Assembly (NCBI RefSeq): GCF_001659605.2
Contig: NC_035176.2
Span: forward strand, 24,050,716-24,114,715
DNA from: Manihot esculenta
Taxonomy: Eukaryota > Streptophyta > Magnoliopsida > Malpighiales > Euphorbiaceae
Length of the DNA: 64,000 bases
Direction: 5' to 3'
The notes under the pieces were generated by a model. The model saw only the letters and a program-made list of their open reading frames with translations, was not told the origin of the DNA and ran no database searches. Shown one piece after another: positions 1 to 11,004 of the stretch (position 1 is its first letter; every line of letters starts with the position of its first letter). The position numbers were made by a program, and so were the translations under genes.

Positions 1-936
1 AAGACTGGGATTTTTGAGGTACATATCTTTGGACTTGGTGGGGGAGTATGTGTCTGGTGGGTTGTCACAGAGTTCTTGATAGGCTGTGTTGGGTTGGAAT
101 CCAGTAGGAAAATCCCAGGTGGAATCAGGACATTCACAGCCTATGGCAGTGCCAAACTCCTGCAGGGACAAGCAAAATCGCTGTCCCAATAGCCTGAACC
201 CAATAACATCTGGTGTGTGCAGGTTGTGCGTGGCTGGTTTATCAAAGTAAAATGTGGTGAAGAACTCATGTGTGAGTTCAGTGAAGGATGGCATGCGAAG
301 GTAAAAGAATGTGTCCCAACCAATGGCAGAAACAAGGGAACATACCTGATTTTGAAGTCTCAGTGCTTCAAGAGTGCCATGGTGTATGTACTTACCTGGA
401 TGGTATGATAGAGAAGAGACTTTGTCTAGCCTAGCTTATTCAGATGCCTTATTGAAAGTCAAGGCTTGAGTGATGTGATCCGGGTGGGCTTGTTTGGGCA
501 AATCACTAGGCAGATGGCCTTCTTTGTGGCTCGCGGGATGTGTGTCAATGGGGGTCTTTGGTTGTCACTCTGGGCTCAGCAGTGGTGGCAGTGGTGGCGG
601 TGAAGGTGTTCTTGGCCGTTTCTGCCCATGGCCGGTGGAAGTGGTGGCTTCTAGAGGCGTTTCGCCTTTAGGGGTGTCCATTGCGACTGTTGGAGAAGTA
701 GGTGGTGGTTCAATCATCGTCGCATTGTTTCGCCGGTGATAGGTTTGGACGTCCGGTGTGTCGGGATGTCTGGTCTATGCTTCCTCGGTCGTTCCGGCGT
801 CAGCGTTGTTGGGGACGGGTGGAGGGTTTTCCATGGCCTCCTCGTCACTGTCAGTGGGAATGCGAATGGGTCTAGGCATCCCGCGCCTCCTCCATATACC
901 GGGGCCGCCGGTGACAATCATCTTGGTTCTGGCCAT
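1..936 (-). pseudogene. Athila env-like (third) ORF, degenerate, cut by window edge
   Basis: The frame starting with ATG at 936 begins MARTKMIVTGGPG and stays in one register to base 1, broken by three stops (around 770, 565 and 438). Downstream parts include GFRLLGQ and LSLQEFGTAIG. The position after integrase and before the 3' LTR fits the env-like / plant transposon protein ORF of Athila elements; its biochemical role is unknown in the family. One copy of the DLPKS-coding palindrome lies in frame at 491-506. Assignment rests on position and remembered family wording, not on a search. Confidence 0.6.
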
Positions 937-1260
937 GGTGCTTGATGTCGCCGGTGATAGAGTTTCTTGGAGAAGAAGAAGAAGATGAAACAGAAAGAGA
1001 TAGTGTGAGGGAAAAGGAAATAATAAAAAAATTATTTAAAGTGATTTGGGATAGTTGAACTGCCCTGATCATTAAATGTTGGGTCCTGGCTTCTCGGTAG
1101 GGTGATTTGGTCAGTGATTTGGGCACATCACTTGCTCCAATCACTTGTGACTATGGTACACTCAGTCGATTTGCCCCAGTGATTTGGGCAAATCCTCTCA
1201 TCTGGGCTGCCTCCCAGTAGCGCTCTGTTTTCTGTCTTGGGCTGGACAACCTTGTATTGC
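937..1260. other. Spacer between env-like frame and integrase of element 1
   Basis: No coding frame is supported here. It carries at least two full copies of the GTGATTTGGGCAAATCAC-type palindrome (1114-1131 and 1179-1194) and a partial one near 1102. Confidence 0.6.
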
Positions 1261-2450
1261 TCAGCAGGCTGGGGAAGGGGGATCCAAGGGAACCTCCTCT
1301 ACAAGGTGTACAGTAAATCCCTCATAGAATTGCTTCAAGCGGTTCCCATTAACTTTGAAAACTTTGCTTGTTTGTAGACTGCGTATGTCAACAGCCCCAT
1401 GCGGATAGACATGCTCAACCAAGAATGGCCCAATCCACCTAGACCGAAGCTTTCCAGGAAATAATTTGAACCTTGAATCAAAAAGCAAGACCTTATCACC
1501 AACCTGAAATCGTTTTCTGGAGATGTGTTTGTCATGGAAGGCTTTAGTCTTGGCTTTATAATCCCATGAAGCTTCATATGCATCACGCTGAATTTCTTCT
1601 AGCTCTTGAATTTGCAATTTTCTGTGGGCTCCAGCTTCTTTTTCATCAAGATTACACTTTTTGACAGCCCAATAGGCTTTGTGTTCAAGTTCTACGGGTA
1701 GATGGCAAGCTTTCCCATAAATCAGCCTATATGGAGACATTCCAATTGGAGTTTTATAGGCTGTTCTATATGCCCATAAGGCATCATTGAGGCACACACT
1801 CCAGTCCTTGCGATTTGGGCAAACTGTTTTCTCAAGGATGGACTTGATCTCCCTGTTTGAGACTTCGGCCAGCCCATTTGTTTGAGGGTGATAGGCAGTA
1901 GAAGTTCTATGGACAACATGGTGCTTTTTAAGGAGAGTTTCCACTACCTTGTTGCAGAAATGGGTGCCTCGGTCACTGATTATGGCTTTGGACAGACCGA
2001 ACCTGGAGAATATGTGGGATTTCACAAAGTCAACAACCACTTTTGCATCATCAGCCCTTGTTGCTTTGGCCTCTATCCACTTGGACACATAGTCCACAGC
2101 CAGAAGTATGTAGGTGTTGCCAAAGGAAGGTGGGAATGGTCCCATAAAGTAAATGCCCCAAATGTCAAAGATTTCACAAACCATGATAGGTGCTTGTGGC
2201 ATTTCACTTCGGTTGCCAAGGTTTCCCGTTTGTTGGCATCTTGCACATGACCTACAAAATAAATAAGAATCTCTAAATATGTTAGGCCAAAATAACCCAC
2301 ATTCAAGGATTTTCAGGGCTATCTTGCGTGGCCCAAATTGTCCTCCACAGCCATATGAGTGGCAGAAGGCTAGGACAGAATGTATTTCTTGATCTGGAAT
2401 GCATCTCCTTATGACTTGGTCTGCACAATGCTTTCATAGGTAAGGCTCAT
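1261..2450 (-). pseudogene. Integrase of element 1, catalytically dead
   Basis: From 2450 down it reads the zinc-binding region (around 2400-2230, frame broken), the DDE core and the C-terminal domain ending at 1261. The second acidic residue is in IISDRGTHF and the glutamate in [16 protein letters not shown]. The first aspartate is missing: the expected GIDFMGP reads GIYFMGP near 2147, an Asp-to-Tyr change. The core plus C-terminal stretch 2202-1261 is otherwise one open frame of 313 codons. It would insert element cDNA into DNA, but with the first D lost it cannot do so. Confidence 0.9.
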
Positions 2451-3050
2451 CCCACACATAATACCTTGCATCTTTCTTGATCTTGTCTCTCATGTGTTTG
2501 GGCAAATCAGAAGGTAAATCACCTGTGGTAAGGTAATTTACTGTATCAGCATACCATGGTTTCTCTTCTTGGACAGCAAAGAGGTGCTCATCAGGAAAAT
2601 TTTCGTTGATGGGGCAGGTTTCCATCTCGGTCAGTATTCTGCTGAGGTGATCAGCTACAAGGTTTTCCTTCCCCTTCTTGTCATGAATCTCCACATCAAA
2701 TTCTTGTAACAGCAGTATCCAATGTACGAGCCTTGGTTTTGCTTCTTTTTTCTTGACCAAGTACCTTAGTGCAATATGATCTGAATAAACAATCACCTTT
2801 GTCCCAAGTAGATAGGACCGAAATTTCTCCAATGCAAACACAACAGCCAACAACTCTTTTTCTGTAGTAGAATAATTGCATTGTGCAGCATCTAAGGTGC
2901 GTGAGGCATAGTGAATGACATGAGGAGAGTTACCTTTGCACTGTCCCAACACTGCACCTACAGCAAAGTTGCTGGCGTTACACATGATCTCAAATGGAAG
3001 GGTCCAATCAGTAGCTGGATGACTGGGGCAGTGACTAGCAGTGATTTGAC
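2434..3050 (-). pseudogene. RNase H domain of element 1, first catalytic Asp lost
   Basis: A 183-codon open stretch (2985-2434) carries the RNase H motifs [16 protein letters not shown] and VADHLSR, followed by the linker to integrase ([10 protein letters not shown]). The first catalytic aspartate, normally in a CDAS motif, reads CNAS near 2978, an Asp-to-Asn change. RNase H would degrade RNA of the RNA:DNA hybrid. The domain joins the RT fragment upstream through a frameshift around 2960-2985. Confidence 0.88.
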
Positions 3051-4119
3051 CAAATCAAAGGTTGTTTTACAATTTTCATCAAAGCTGAATGGCATGTCCT
3101 GCTGTAATAACCTGCACAAAGGCTGAGTTATTTTGGAAAAATCTTTGATGAACCTCCTGTAAAAACCAGCATGGCCAAGGAAAGATCTAATCTCCCGAAT
3201 GCTGGTTGGATAGGGCAAGCTTTTGATGGTGTCTATTTTGGCTTTGTACACCTCTATCCCTTTTGCTGAAACAATGTGGCCTAAGATGAGGCCATGGCTG
3301 ACTATGAAGTGACATTTTTCGTAGTTCAAAACTAGATTTGCCTCCAAGCATCTTTGAAGTATCTTCTCCAATTTGGCTAGGCATTCTTGGAAAGAGTTGC
3401 CATACACCGTGAAATCATCCATGAAAACCTCAATAATTTTTTTACATAGTCAGAAAAAAAATACTCATCATGCACCTTTGGAAGGTGGTTGGTGCATTGC
3501 AAAGACCGAAGGGCATCCTCCTAAATGCGAAGGTGCCAAATGGACATGTGAAAGTGGTCTTTTCTTGATCTTTAGGTGCAACGGGGATTTAGTAGAATCC
3601 TGAGTATCCATCAAGGCAGCAGTAATGGCTTTTTCCAGCAAGTCTTTCAAGCATTTGGTCCATGAAGGGCAAGGGAAAATGGTCCTTCCTTGTGGTTGCA
3701 TTGAGCTTTCTATAATCCATGCAAACTCTCCACCCATTTTGCACACGAGTGGGTACTAGCTCTCCTTCAGAATTGGGGACAATGGTAATCCCAGTCTTCT
3801 TTGGTACCACATGGATGGGGCTCACCCATTTACTGTCAGAAATGGGATAGATCACCCCAATATCTAGGAGTTTCACTATTTCTTTCTTCACAACCTCCAT
3901 CATTGGTGGATTCAGCCTTCTTTGAGCCTCACGGATAGGTTTGCACTCTTCTTCCATGAGTATTCGATGCATGCATGTTGATGGTGAGATGCCTTTTATG
4001 TCTTCCAAGGTCCACCCAATTGCTTCTTTGTGCTTTCTCAACACTTCTAGGAGGCTGTCCTCTTCTTGCTGGCTTAATTGGTTGGAAATGATGACTGGAA
4101 GTATTTTTCCAGCCCCCAA
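2958..4119 (-). pseudogene. Reverse transcriptase of element 1, frameshifted
   Basis: The N-terminal part (4119-3589) holds VCMDYRKLNATTRKDHFPLP and ends at a stop after GYSGFY. A second stretch (3746-3468) is in another frame. The catalytic MDDF motif opens the third stretch (3422-2958), followed by LILGHIVSAKGI and the thumb/connection region. The parts are collinear but need at least two frame changes, so no active enzyme can be made. A palindrome copy lies near 3041-3057. Confidence 0.88.
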
Positions 4120-4200
4120 ATAGGCATATTTGAGGTGTCCGGACAGAGTTTTCAGGTCTGGTGTAGTTGCTGTCTGTGATATTGCTTGCTGTCTGTTTAC

Positions 4201-4395
4201 TTATTTGGGCAAATTTTCTGGTGCTGGGTCTGGTGATTTGGGCAGATCACTCTCTGTCACATCTATCTGCTCCAGTGATTTGGGCAAGTTGGGATCTGCC
4301 TGAATTGGTGATTTGGGCAAATCACCCGCAACCAGCAGTGAACAGTATGTTGTCTGGTCTGTGTCTTTTTCGGTGCTGCTGCTGTTGCTGTCCAT
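4201..4395 (-). pseudogene. Linker between protease and RT of element 1, DLPKS repeats
   Basis: A 64-codon stretch with repeated DLPKS/NLPKS peptides, each coded by one copy of the palindrome GTGATTTGGGCAAATCAC (4203-4216, 4233-4250, 4275-4287, 4308-4325). No enzyme motif is visible. It looks like a tolerated spacer of the polyprotein into which the palindromes have accumulated. Confidence 0.6.
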
Positions 4396-4455
4396 TTCTT
4401 CAGATCTGCATAAATCAGCATTGAGTGAGTTATCTAGATCAAAATCAAAGATTTC

Positions 4456-5571
4456 TTAACTTAAATCATCAATAACATCAAGACCATAAACAGGAGAAAC
4501 ATCATTGGGGAATTTCATGGTATCATAAACATTAAACTTGATAACTTCCCCTTCAAACTCCATGGTTAATGTGCAATCATGCACATCAATTTTTGTTCTG
4601 GCTGTGCTCAAGAATGGTCTCCCAAGCAGGATGTCAAAGGTGGTGCTGCTCTTATCTTCCTCCATGTCTATGACATAAAAATTTGCTGGGAAGACTAGTT
4701 GGTCCACTTGCACCAACACATCTTCAAGCACTCCCTTGGGATAGACAACAGATCAGTCGGCCAATTGGATTACTATGCTGGTGCCCTTGAGTGTTCCTGC
4801 ATTCAACAAGTTAAAAATGGAAAGGGGCATGACATTAATTGAAGCTCCAAGGTCACACATGGCCTTCTTTATCCCCACATTGCCTATTTTGCATGAAACA
4901 GCGAACATCCCTCTATCCTTGCACTTGGTTGGGAGCTTTCTTTGAATGACAGCTGAAATACACTCCCCTATACTTACCTTTTCACGTTCAGCAAGTTTCC
5001 TTCGGTTGGTGCATAGCTCTTTGAGAAACTTGGCATACCTTGGAATTTGCTTTACAGCATCCAATAGGGGAATGTTGATCTCTACCTTGCGGAGTATCTC
5101 AAGTATTTCTTTCTCCTCTTTCTCCTTTTGGGATCTTGCAAATCTTCTTGGGAAGGGGGGAGGTACCTTAAATTTCTCTACTGGTTGTTGTTTTGCCTTG
5201 GTCTGCTTGGAGCTGGATTCTGTCTGGGTTGTTGATTTGGGCAAATCAACTTCTGCCTTCTTTGGTGATTTGGGCAAATCACCACTGCTAGGCAGTACTG
5301 TCTGTCCATCGATTGGGTCCGTGATTTGGGCATATCGATGACCCTGATCACTTTCTGGCAGATTCTCCTCCGTGACCTGTTTTTGCTTTTGCTCAGCCCT
5401 GCTGTCTTGCAGCTCTTTTCCACTCCTCAATGTGATGGCACTAGCATTCTGCCTCGGGTTTATCTCAGTTTGGGAGGGCAGCTTTCCTTGTGATTCAAGC
5501 TTGCTCAAGGATGAAGCCATTTGTCCCATTTGTTGCTCAAGATTTTGCACAGTGTTTGCTAGGGACTTCAC
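4456..5571 (-). pseudogene. Gag C-terminus and aspartic protease of element 1
   Basis: The 5571-4753 stretch holds a Gln-rich part, a repeat region with DLPKS peptides (palindromes at 5232-5249, 5265-5282 and 5321-5338), a Lys/Glu-rich segment, and the retroviral-type protease start CDLGASINVMPLSIF. A stop at about 4753 separates it from 4731-4456, which continues with ILLGRPFLSTARTKIDV and the protease end. The catalytic Asp (DLGAS) is present. The protease would cut the gag-pol polyprotein. Confidence 0.88.
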
Positions 5572-5754
5572 TATATCTTCAAGGGGTGCATTGGATTTTT
5601 GAGGTGCTGCTGGTGCTGGATTTCTTTGCTGGTAATTTGGATATTGATTGGCCCTTGCATAACTGAAATTTGAGTGATCCCTCCAACCTGGGTTGTATGT
5701 ATTAGAATAGGGATCATACCTTCTTTGCCCATTGAAACCTCCAACTGCATTGAC

Positions 5755-6915
5755 TTACTGGTCCTCTTCTTGAAGGGAAGGACATAGATCAGTTGGGTGG
5801 TTTATATTTGCACATATTCCACATGGCTTGGGCTGCTGAATCTGCTGGACTTGTTGGGCTTGACCCACAACAAGGCTACGGACAGCATTGGTGAGATCAG
5901 AGATTTGGGATGCCAAAATTGATGTACTCACCTCATTTACCATTCTTGGTTGCTGCTCTTGGTCTCCAAATTGCTGAGAAGCTGCAGCCATGGTGGAAAT
6001 TAAATTCCTCATCTCTCGAGGTGATTTGTCCTCAATTGACCCTCCACAGGCTACATCAATAAATTTTCTCTCTGAGGGCAGCAGACCTCCATAGAAGTAT
6101 TCAATGTGGGATTGGTCAGAAATATCATGATGTGGGCAGCTTGTGCACAACCTTTTGAACCTTTCCCAGTATTCGTACAAGCCTTCAGAGTGTTTTTGCC
6201 TTATACCACTTATTTCTCGGTGGATGTCTATGGCTTTTGAGGTTGGAAAGAATTTTCTCAAGAATGCTCTCACCATACCAGCCCATGATGTGATGGATCC
6301 AGGTGGCAAGTAGAATAGCCATTCCTTGGCATAGTTGTCAAGGGAAAAAGGGAAGGCTCTAAGTTTGACATGTTCTTCAGAAATCCCTTAAGGTCTCATG
6401 GTTGAGCACACAATGTGGAATTCCTTTAAATGCTTGTGAAGATCTTCATTTTCTAGGCCTCTAAATTTGGGAAGGAGATGGATCAGGCCTGTCTTCAATT
6501 CAAAAGGTGCTGTCAATAGGGGATATGCAATGCACAAGGGCACTTGGTCTCCTGCTGGTTCAGCTAGCTCTCGGAGTGTTCTCTCCCGTGGCTATGGTGC
6601 TTGGACAGGCAGGTTTCCAGCTTGAATTTTAGCTTCTTCATGTGCAACAGGGGGTTCTGCCATTGCTGGATTTTCTGCAGCAACTTGGAATTCTGTTTCT
6701 GGTGCAAATTCAGCAGTGGTAGGTGCGGCAGTAGGCGAATCTACTGGTGCAATAAATTCTACAGCAGGGGCAATAGCAGTTCTGGTTGATGGTGTTGTTG
6801 ATGAAGATGGTTTTGAGGCTTGGTTCCTCAAGTTTGCTTGCTTCCTTAAGCTCTTGGCAGTGCGTTCTATCTCCGGATCGTAAAGAAGAGTGTCTTTACG
6901 GTCAGACCTGGTCAT
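5755..6915 (-). pseudogene. Gag of element 1, broken
   Basis: The start at 6915 (MTRSDRKDTLLYDPEIE) is the N-terminal gag region; the capsid-like core is in the 6309-5755 stretch with FLRKFFPTSK, YWERFKRLC and a remnant CGICANINHPTDLCP zinc motif. Between 6592 and 6309 the frame is interrupted. Gag would form the cytoplasmic particle. A TAA interrupts the frame near 5755. Confidence 0.87.
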
Positions 6916-6948
6916 AAAGGGAAAAATACGTTAGTTTAAATCAAATCA

Positions 6949-6963
6949 TCGGCAACGGCGCCA
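6949..6963 (-). promoter_or_regulatory. Primer binding site of element 1 (tRNA-Asp type)
   Basis: Minus strand reads TGGCGCCGTTGCC, the complement expected for the 3' end of plant tRNA-Asp, the usual primer of Athila elements. It lies 6-7 bases from the 5' LTR end. Confidence 0.85.
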
Positions 6964-6969
6964 ATTTTT

Positions 6970-8366
6970 TATAGCAGTTGTCGAAGCCGTCAAAAATAAA
7001 CCTATTAAACAATCAACAATTAACTTGTAGATAGTGGCAATAGGGTCGAACCACAGGGATTTGACACTACGGTTTTTCTTAATAATGACTTGGACAAGTA
7101 AATTACAAATAATTAAAAAAGGGGGGATTTGATTTGATGAATTAATACTAAATAGCAAGAGAAAGCAATAATTTAAAAGGATAAGAATTTCAATGGGAAA
7201 AGGATTCTAGTTGAAGCATGGATGAATTCCAGTTTGTTTAGAATTGATCATTGACTTTTTGATACTTTTATTTATTTCAATAAGTTAGTTTAGGACGTGG
7301 AAGACGCTTCTCACAATCCAAATTCCCCCTTAGTTTTAGTTTGATTAGGAAACGTTCGCTAATCAAACTCTAGTTAACAAGTTGCCAAGGAACGTCCTTG
7401 GGGCTTTTAGCATCGAACAACTGTTAACTGCATTAGGACTTAGAGAAATCCAACTCTAACCTTGCTAACCGCGTGGTCAAGTTCAGATTATGCAACTGAT
7501 TATACTTGTGTTTAAACAATCTAAACAATTACGGACCTAAATTATTCAAATAATATATTACTCAAGCAATTAAAAACAACAGGCCTTAATTGATTTTAAA
7601 AGCAGAGTAATAATTATAGAAAGATCAGGTTGCATAAATATTAAAGGTAAATAAGAGTTTAATAATGGAGTATTAAATCTCCCAATTCATCACAGATCTG
7701 AAATTTTCAACTTCAACTAGAAAGGAGAATTGTTTAGCCACTCATGGTGGACAAAATCACAAAAGAAAAGAAGAAAGAAAAGAAGAAAAGCTGTTGTGTT
7801 TCTGCAGAATTTCTGAAGGTGGAGAGAGATGGCTCTGCTGGTTTAGATGTTGTCCCCTTTTATAGCTGGAGAATCCTTATCCAATTAGGGTTTGGAAATC
7901 CCAATCTTGACTTGGTCTTCTTTGTAGTCTTTGATTCCTCTTTTATTTTGTATTTAATTGTGAATGGAATTCTTTAAGTGAAAGACTTTTTCGTGGCTCT
8001 TGGGACTGATCTTGCAGTATTTAAAATGGATTTGGACTTCTCCACTTTTGAATTTCAGTTTTCTGCACTTTTCCCGCTTCTGCTGTCTCTCTGCGTCAAT
8101 GTGATTTGGGCGGGTGATTTGGGCAGATCACTTGCCCAAATCATTTCTGCGAATTTACTTCCAGGTTTCTGCCTCAGCTTCCTTTGCTTGATTTGGCCAA
8201 ATCACTTTGACCCAATCACTTTTCCAGCTTTTCCTGCACTTTTTCTCCAACTTTCCATTTTCTTCCTTTCCTGTAAAAACATGACAAAAACCATAGATTA
8301 AGCTGAAAAATGTGTAATTAAATAGTAATGAAAATAGTAAAAATGTGGCTAAATTATGTTTGATCA
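6970..8366 (-). repeat. 5' LTR of element 1
   Basis: About 1.4 kb from the primer site to TTTGATCA. The inner end reads TA instead of TG. The minus strand has a TATA-like CTATAAAAGGGG at 7865-7854, a likely promoter. The outer part holds a cluster of four or five palindrome copies (8101-8143 and 8189-8206). Short open frames here are not supported as genes. Confidence 0.82.
7854..7865 (-). promoter_or_regulatory. TATA-like box in LTR of element 1
   Basis: CTATAAAAGGGG on the minus strand, in the middle of the LTR where the U3/R border is expected. Confidence 0.5.
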
Positions 8367-8938
8367 GCAATAAACACAGGAATAATATAAATAACAAGAA
8401 TAATTGAGAAAACTATAGAATCACATAAATCTCACAACTGATTGAACTAGAACTTTAATTATCCTTTAACTAAAAAGAAGAAATTTAGCCACACATGTTC
8501 ATGGCTAAGAATGGGAGATGAAAGATGAGATGATATCAGATACATCAGAATGCTCCCTTTTTATAGTGCTAAGAGTCATAAATACAAGTAGCTAAAATCA
8601 AAATCGAGTACAGCTTGGCAGATGAGAGTTATCTGTTTGATTCCCAGATTTAAAGTTGGGCTCTGTTCGTCAAGTATGTTTATGCCCATAACGTAGTCCA
8701 TAACACAGCTTGTCTGAAAATTAGAGTTCAAATATGACTATGTTCCTTATCCTTCTATGAATTTGATTGTGCCCACCTTTGATCTCAGAACGTGGATTCC
8801 AAATTGGATTTTTCTCTTATTATTCTCTAATTCTACTAAGATAACAAAATTTAAACGAATCAACCTATTTTAAACGAAATCAAACTCAATATCTAAGTAT
8901 TTTGTAATATTAAAGCTGTATAATTGTGCATATTATCA
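8367..8938 (-). repeat. 3' LTR of element 4 (outer part lost to element 1 insertion)
   Basis: Ends with TATTATCA at 8938, followed by the pyrimidine complement of the polypurine tract. It matches 31795-32339 over its length. A TATA-like CTATAAAAAGGG lies on the minus strand at 8566-8555. GCAAT at 8367-8371 is the right target duplication of element 1. Confidence 0.85.
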
Positions 8939-9503
8939 ATTCCCCCACACTTAAATCAGACTTGCCCTCAAGTGTGTACTCATTAATCAGAAAAGACTCA
9001 TAAAAGCTACCCATAATCAATAGCTCACAAAGTTAACTTAATTTAATTCAAGCAACCAGCATTCACAGTAAAATCTCATCAATGTATATAAATCATAAAA
9101 GAAATACCAATATAATCTTCAAAACTGAAATGTAACAAACTCATTCTTAATATGTGACCATGCAATTAAGTTCCATCAAATTCTTAAGTTGGTGGATAAA
9201 GAAATATATACCCAACTAACCAAGAAAGTCTCTTAAAATTATAATTTTCACCAAGAAATCCAAGAATTTAGTTTTTATTTATTTTATCATTTTTATTTTT
9301 ATGGTGTTGGTTTGAGATTTTTTTCGACTCCTACGAGGGTATACTCTCCCAAAACTGGTTTTTTCCATTTACAAGTGACATCCCTTACTTAAGGGGAATG
9401 GGCCCAAACCACCCAAACCAATCGATGATGGTAAACCATATTATTAGTGGTATGTTTCGAATTATTGACAGTCCCTACAGGGTATAATTCTCCCAATCAT
9501 TAG
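8939..9503 (-). other. PPT and 3' internal region of element 4, left piece
   Basis: Starts with ATTCCCCCACACTT, the complement of the polypurine tract. The rest is non-coding. ATTAG at 9499-9503 is the left target duplication of element 3. The motif around 9358-9400 (TTTTTCCAT then ACATCCCTTACTTAAGGGG) recurs in similar form just right of element 3 (25953-25988). Confidence 0.75.
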
Positions 9504-11004
9504 TGACTCGCGGTTGTCGAAGCCGGTCAAAAATAACCTCTACGATTATCAATAATTTTATAACTGCAGATAGTGGTAAAGGATCGAATCCACAGAGAAT
9601 TGAATACTCATCTATTCTTCTCGAACAAGATCAACTGAAAGCACAATTGGAGGTAAGTAACTGAAGGCAGACCAAAAGTAAAGTGCAATAAAGTAAAAAG
9701 GGGGTTTTGAGATTGATTTTACTAACAACTATTGAAAGCAATTAAAGCAGCAAGTAATTAAAATAAAAGTGAAAATCAATATGAGAAAGGTCTAGTTGAA
9801 GATATGGATCCACTTTGGTTGTTTGGGTTGATCATTGAAACTTATATTCCCTTGATTGGTTCAATAGATTAGTTATAGAGGTGGAAAACGCTTCTCACCA
9901 CCATGTCTCTCCTTATGATTAAATCAATTAGGGAACGTCCTCTAATCAATTACTAATTAACAAATTACCAAGGAACGTCCTTGGGCCTTAGGCATCAAAA
10001 CAATTGTCAATTGCATAAAGAATGAGAGAGATCCAATCCTAGCTACTCCAAAGGCATGAAGATGATGCTAGATCATACAATTCCTTAGTTTTTACACCAA
10101 GTGTTCTTAGGTCAGAATATTTCCAGCAATTACGGACTAACAAATATCCCGACTAACAATCAATTAACTTTGCAATCAAAAATCAAGTGGCCAATTTGAT
10201 CAAAACAACAAAGCAATCTTAGAATTAAGCACACAATTGCATGAATATTGAATAAACCAAAAGCAAACACTTTATGTTCAGATCTCACAACCCTTTAAAC
10301 AACCTTAGTTTCAACCAAACTTCAACTAGAATTAGGGTTTCAGCCACTCATGGCTGAACCAAAACAAAAAGTAGAAGAAGAGAAGAAGAGAAGGTGGAAC
10401 CGACGGCCGAAGGTGGAGGAGATGGGCGGCCGAACCCTTGGAGAGGTGGTGATTGAATTCTTGAAATCTTCAAATCTGCCTCTTCTTGTCTTCATAAGGC
10501 CTTTAAATATGTCTTGGGAGGTTGCCTAGGATTTCTTGGGTGTCCATGCATCTTTTAGAGGTTGCCCAAAGTGCCCTTAGTCTTATATGTGCCTTCTAGG
10601 TGCATGTGTGAAGTTGCAAGGACTTTTTGGTCTTTTAATTGCTGCCCAAGTGTGTCCAAGAAGTTTCCTTCACATTATTCTTGCCACCCATGCACTAAAG
10701 AGGAAGGTGGAGCCTCCTTTTGAATTTCGAATGTGCATGGCATGAAGTGGGAAACATGTGATCTTCAAGATTTGGCTTCTTGAATAAGGAAGAGGCAGTT
10801 CGGGAGGACTTTCGGCCGCCTAAACTTGTTTTCGGAAGCTGGACTTTCGGCTCTGGAGAAGACTTGCGGCTACCGAAGGTGCTTCCGAAGATGGTTGAGT
10901 TTCGGCTCTGGTCGAGGCTTTCGGCCGCCGAAGGTGCTTCCGAAGCTGGCTTTTCCAGATTTGGCACTTTTTTGGCAGTTTTGAGAGCATTTTCTCTTGA
11001 TTGA
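9504..11004 (-). repeat. 3' LTR of element 3, main part
   Basis: From TGACTCGCGG to the element 2 border; the remaining 114 bp are at 20875-20988. The part 9807-11004 matches 24639-25832 closely. Near 10814-10945 it holds TTCGGCCGCC palindromes. Open frames across this GC-rich part exist on both strands and are not supported as genes. Confidence 0.88.

Larger units (their letters stand above)
1..8366 (-). mobile_element. Element 1: Athila-type Ty3/gypsy retrotransposon, right part, degenerate
   Basis: Read on the minus strand the order is 5' LTR (8366-6970), tRNA-Asp-type primer site, gag, protease, RT, RNase H, integrase, then an env-like frame running off the left edge; the 3' LTR lies outside the window. 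This order, the primer site and the protease/RT wording are those of the Athila lineage. The right end TTTGATCA is followed by GCAAT, a sequence also found at the matching point of the other LTR of element 4 (GCAATAA near 30287), so the element sits inside the 3' LTR of element 4. Several frameshifts and stops make it non-functional. Confidence 0.9.

Noticed and set aside
1882..2250. 122-codon plus-strand frame
   Set aside because: It is a shadow of the integrase gene on the opposite strand; 22592-23032 is the same shadow in element 3.
10695..11004. Overlapping open frames on both strands rich in Pro, Arg and Ala
   Set aside because: They come from stop-free GC palindromes in the LTR, and similar frames recur in every LTR copy without any domain.
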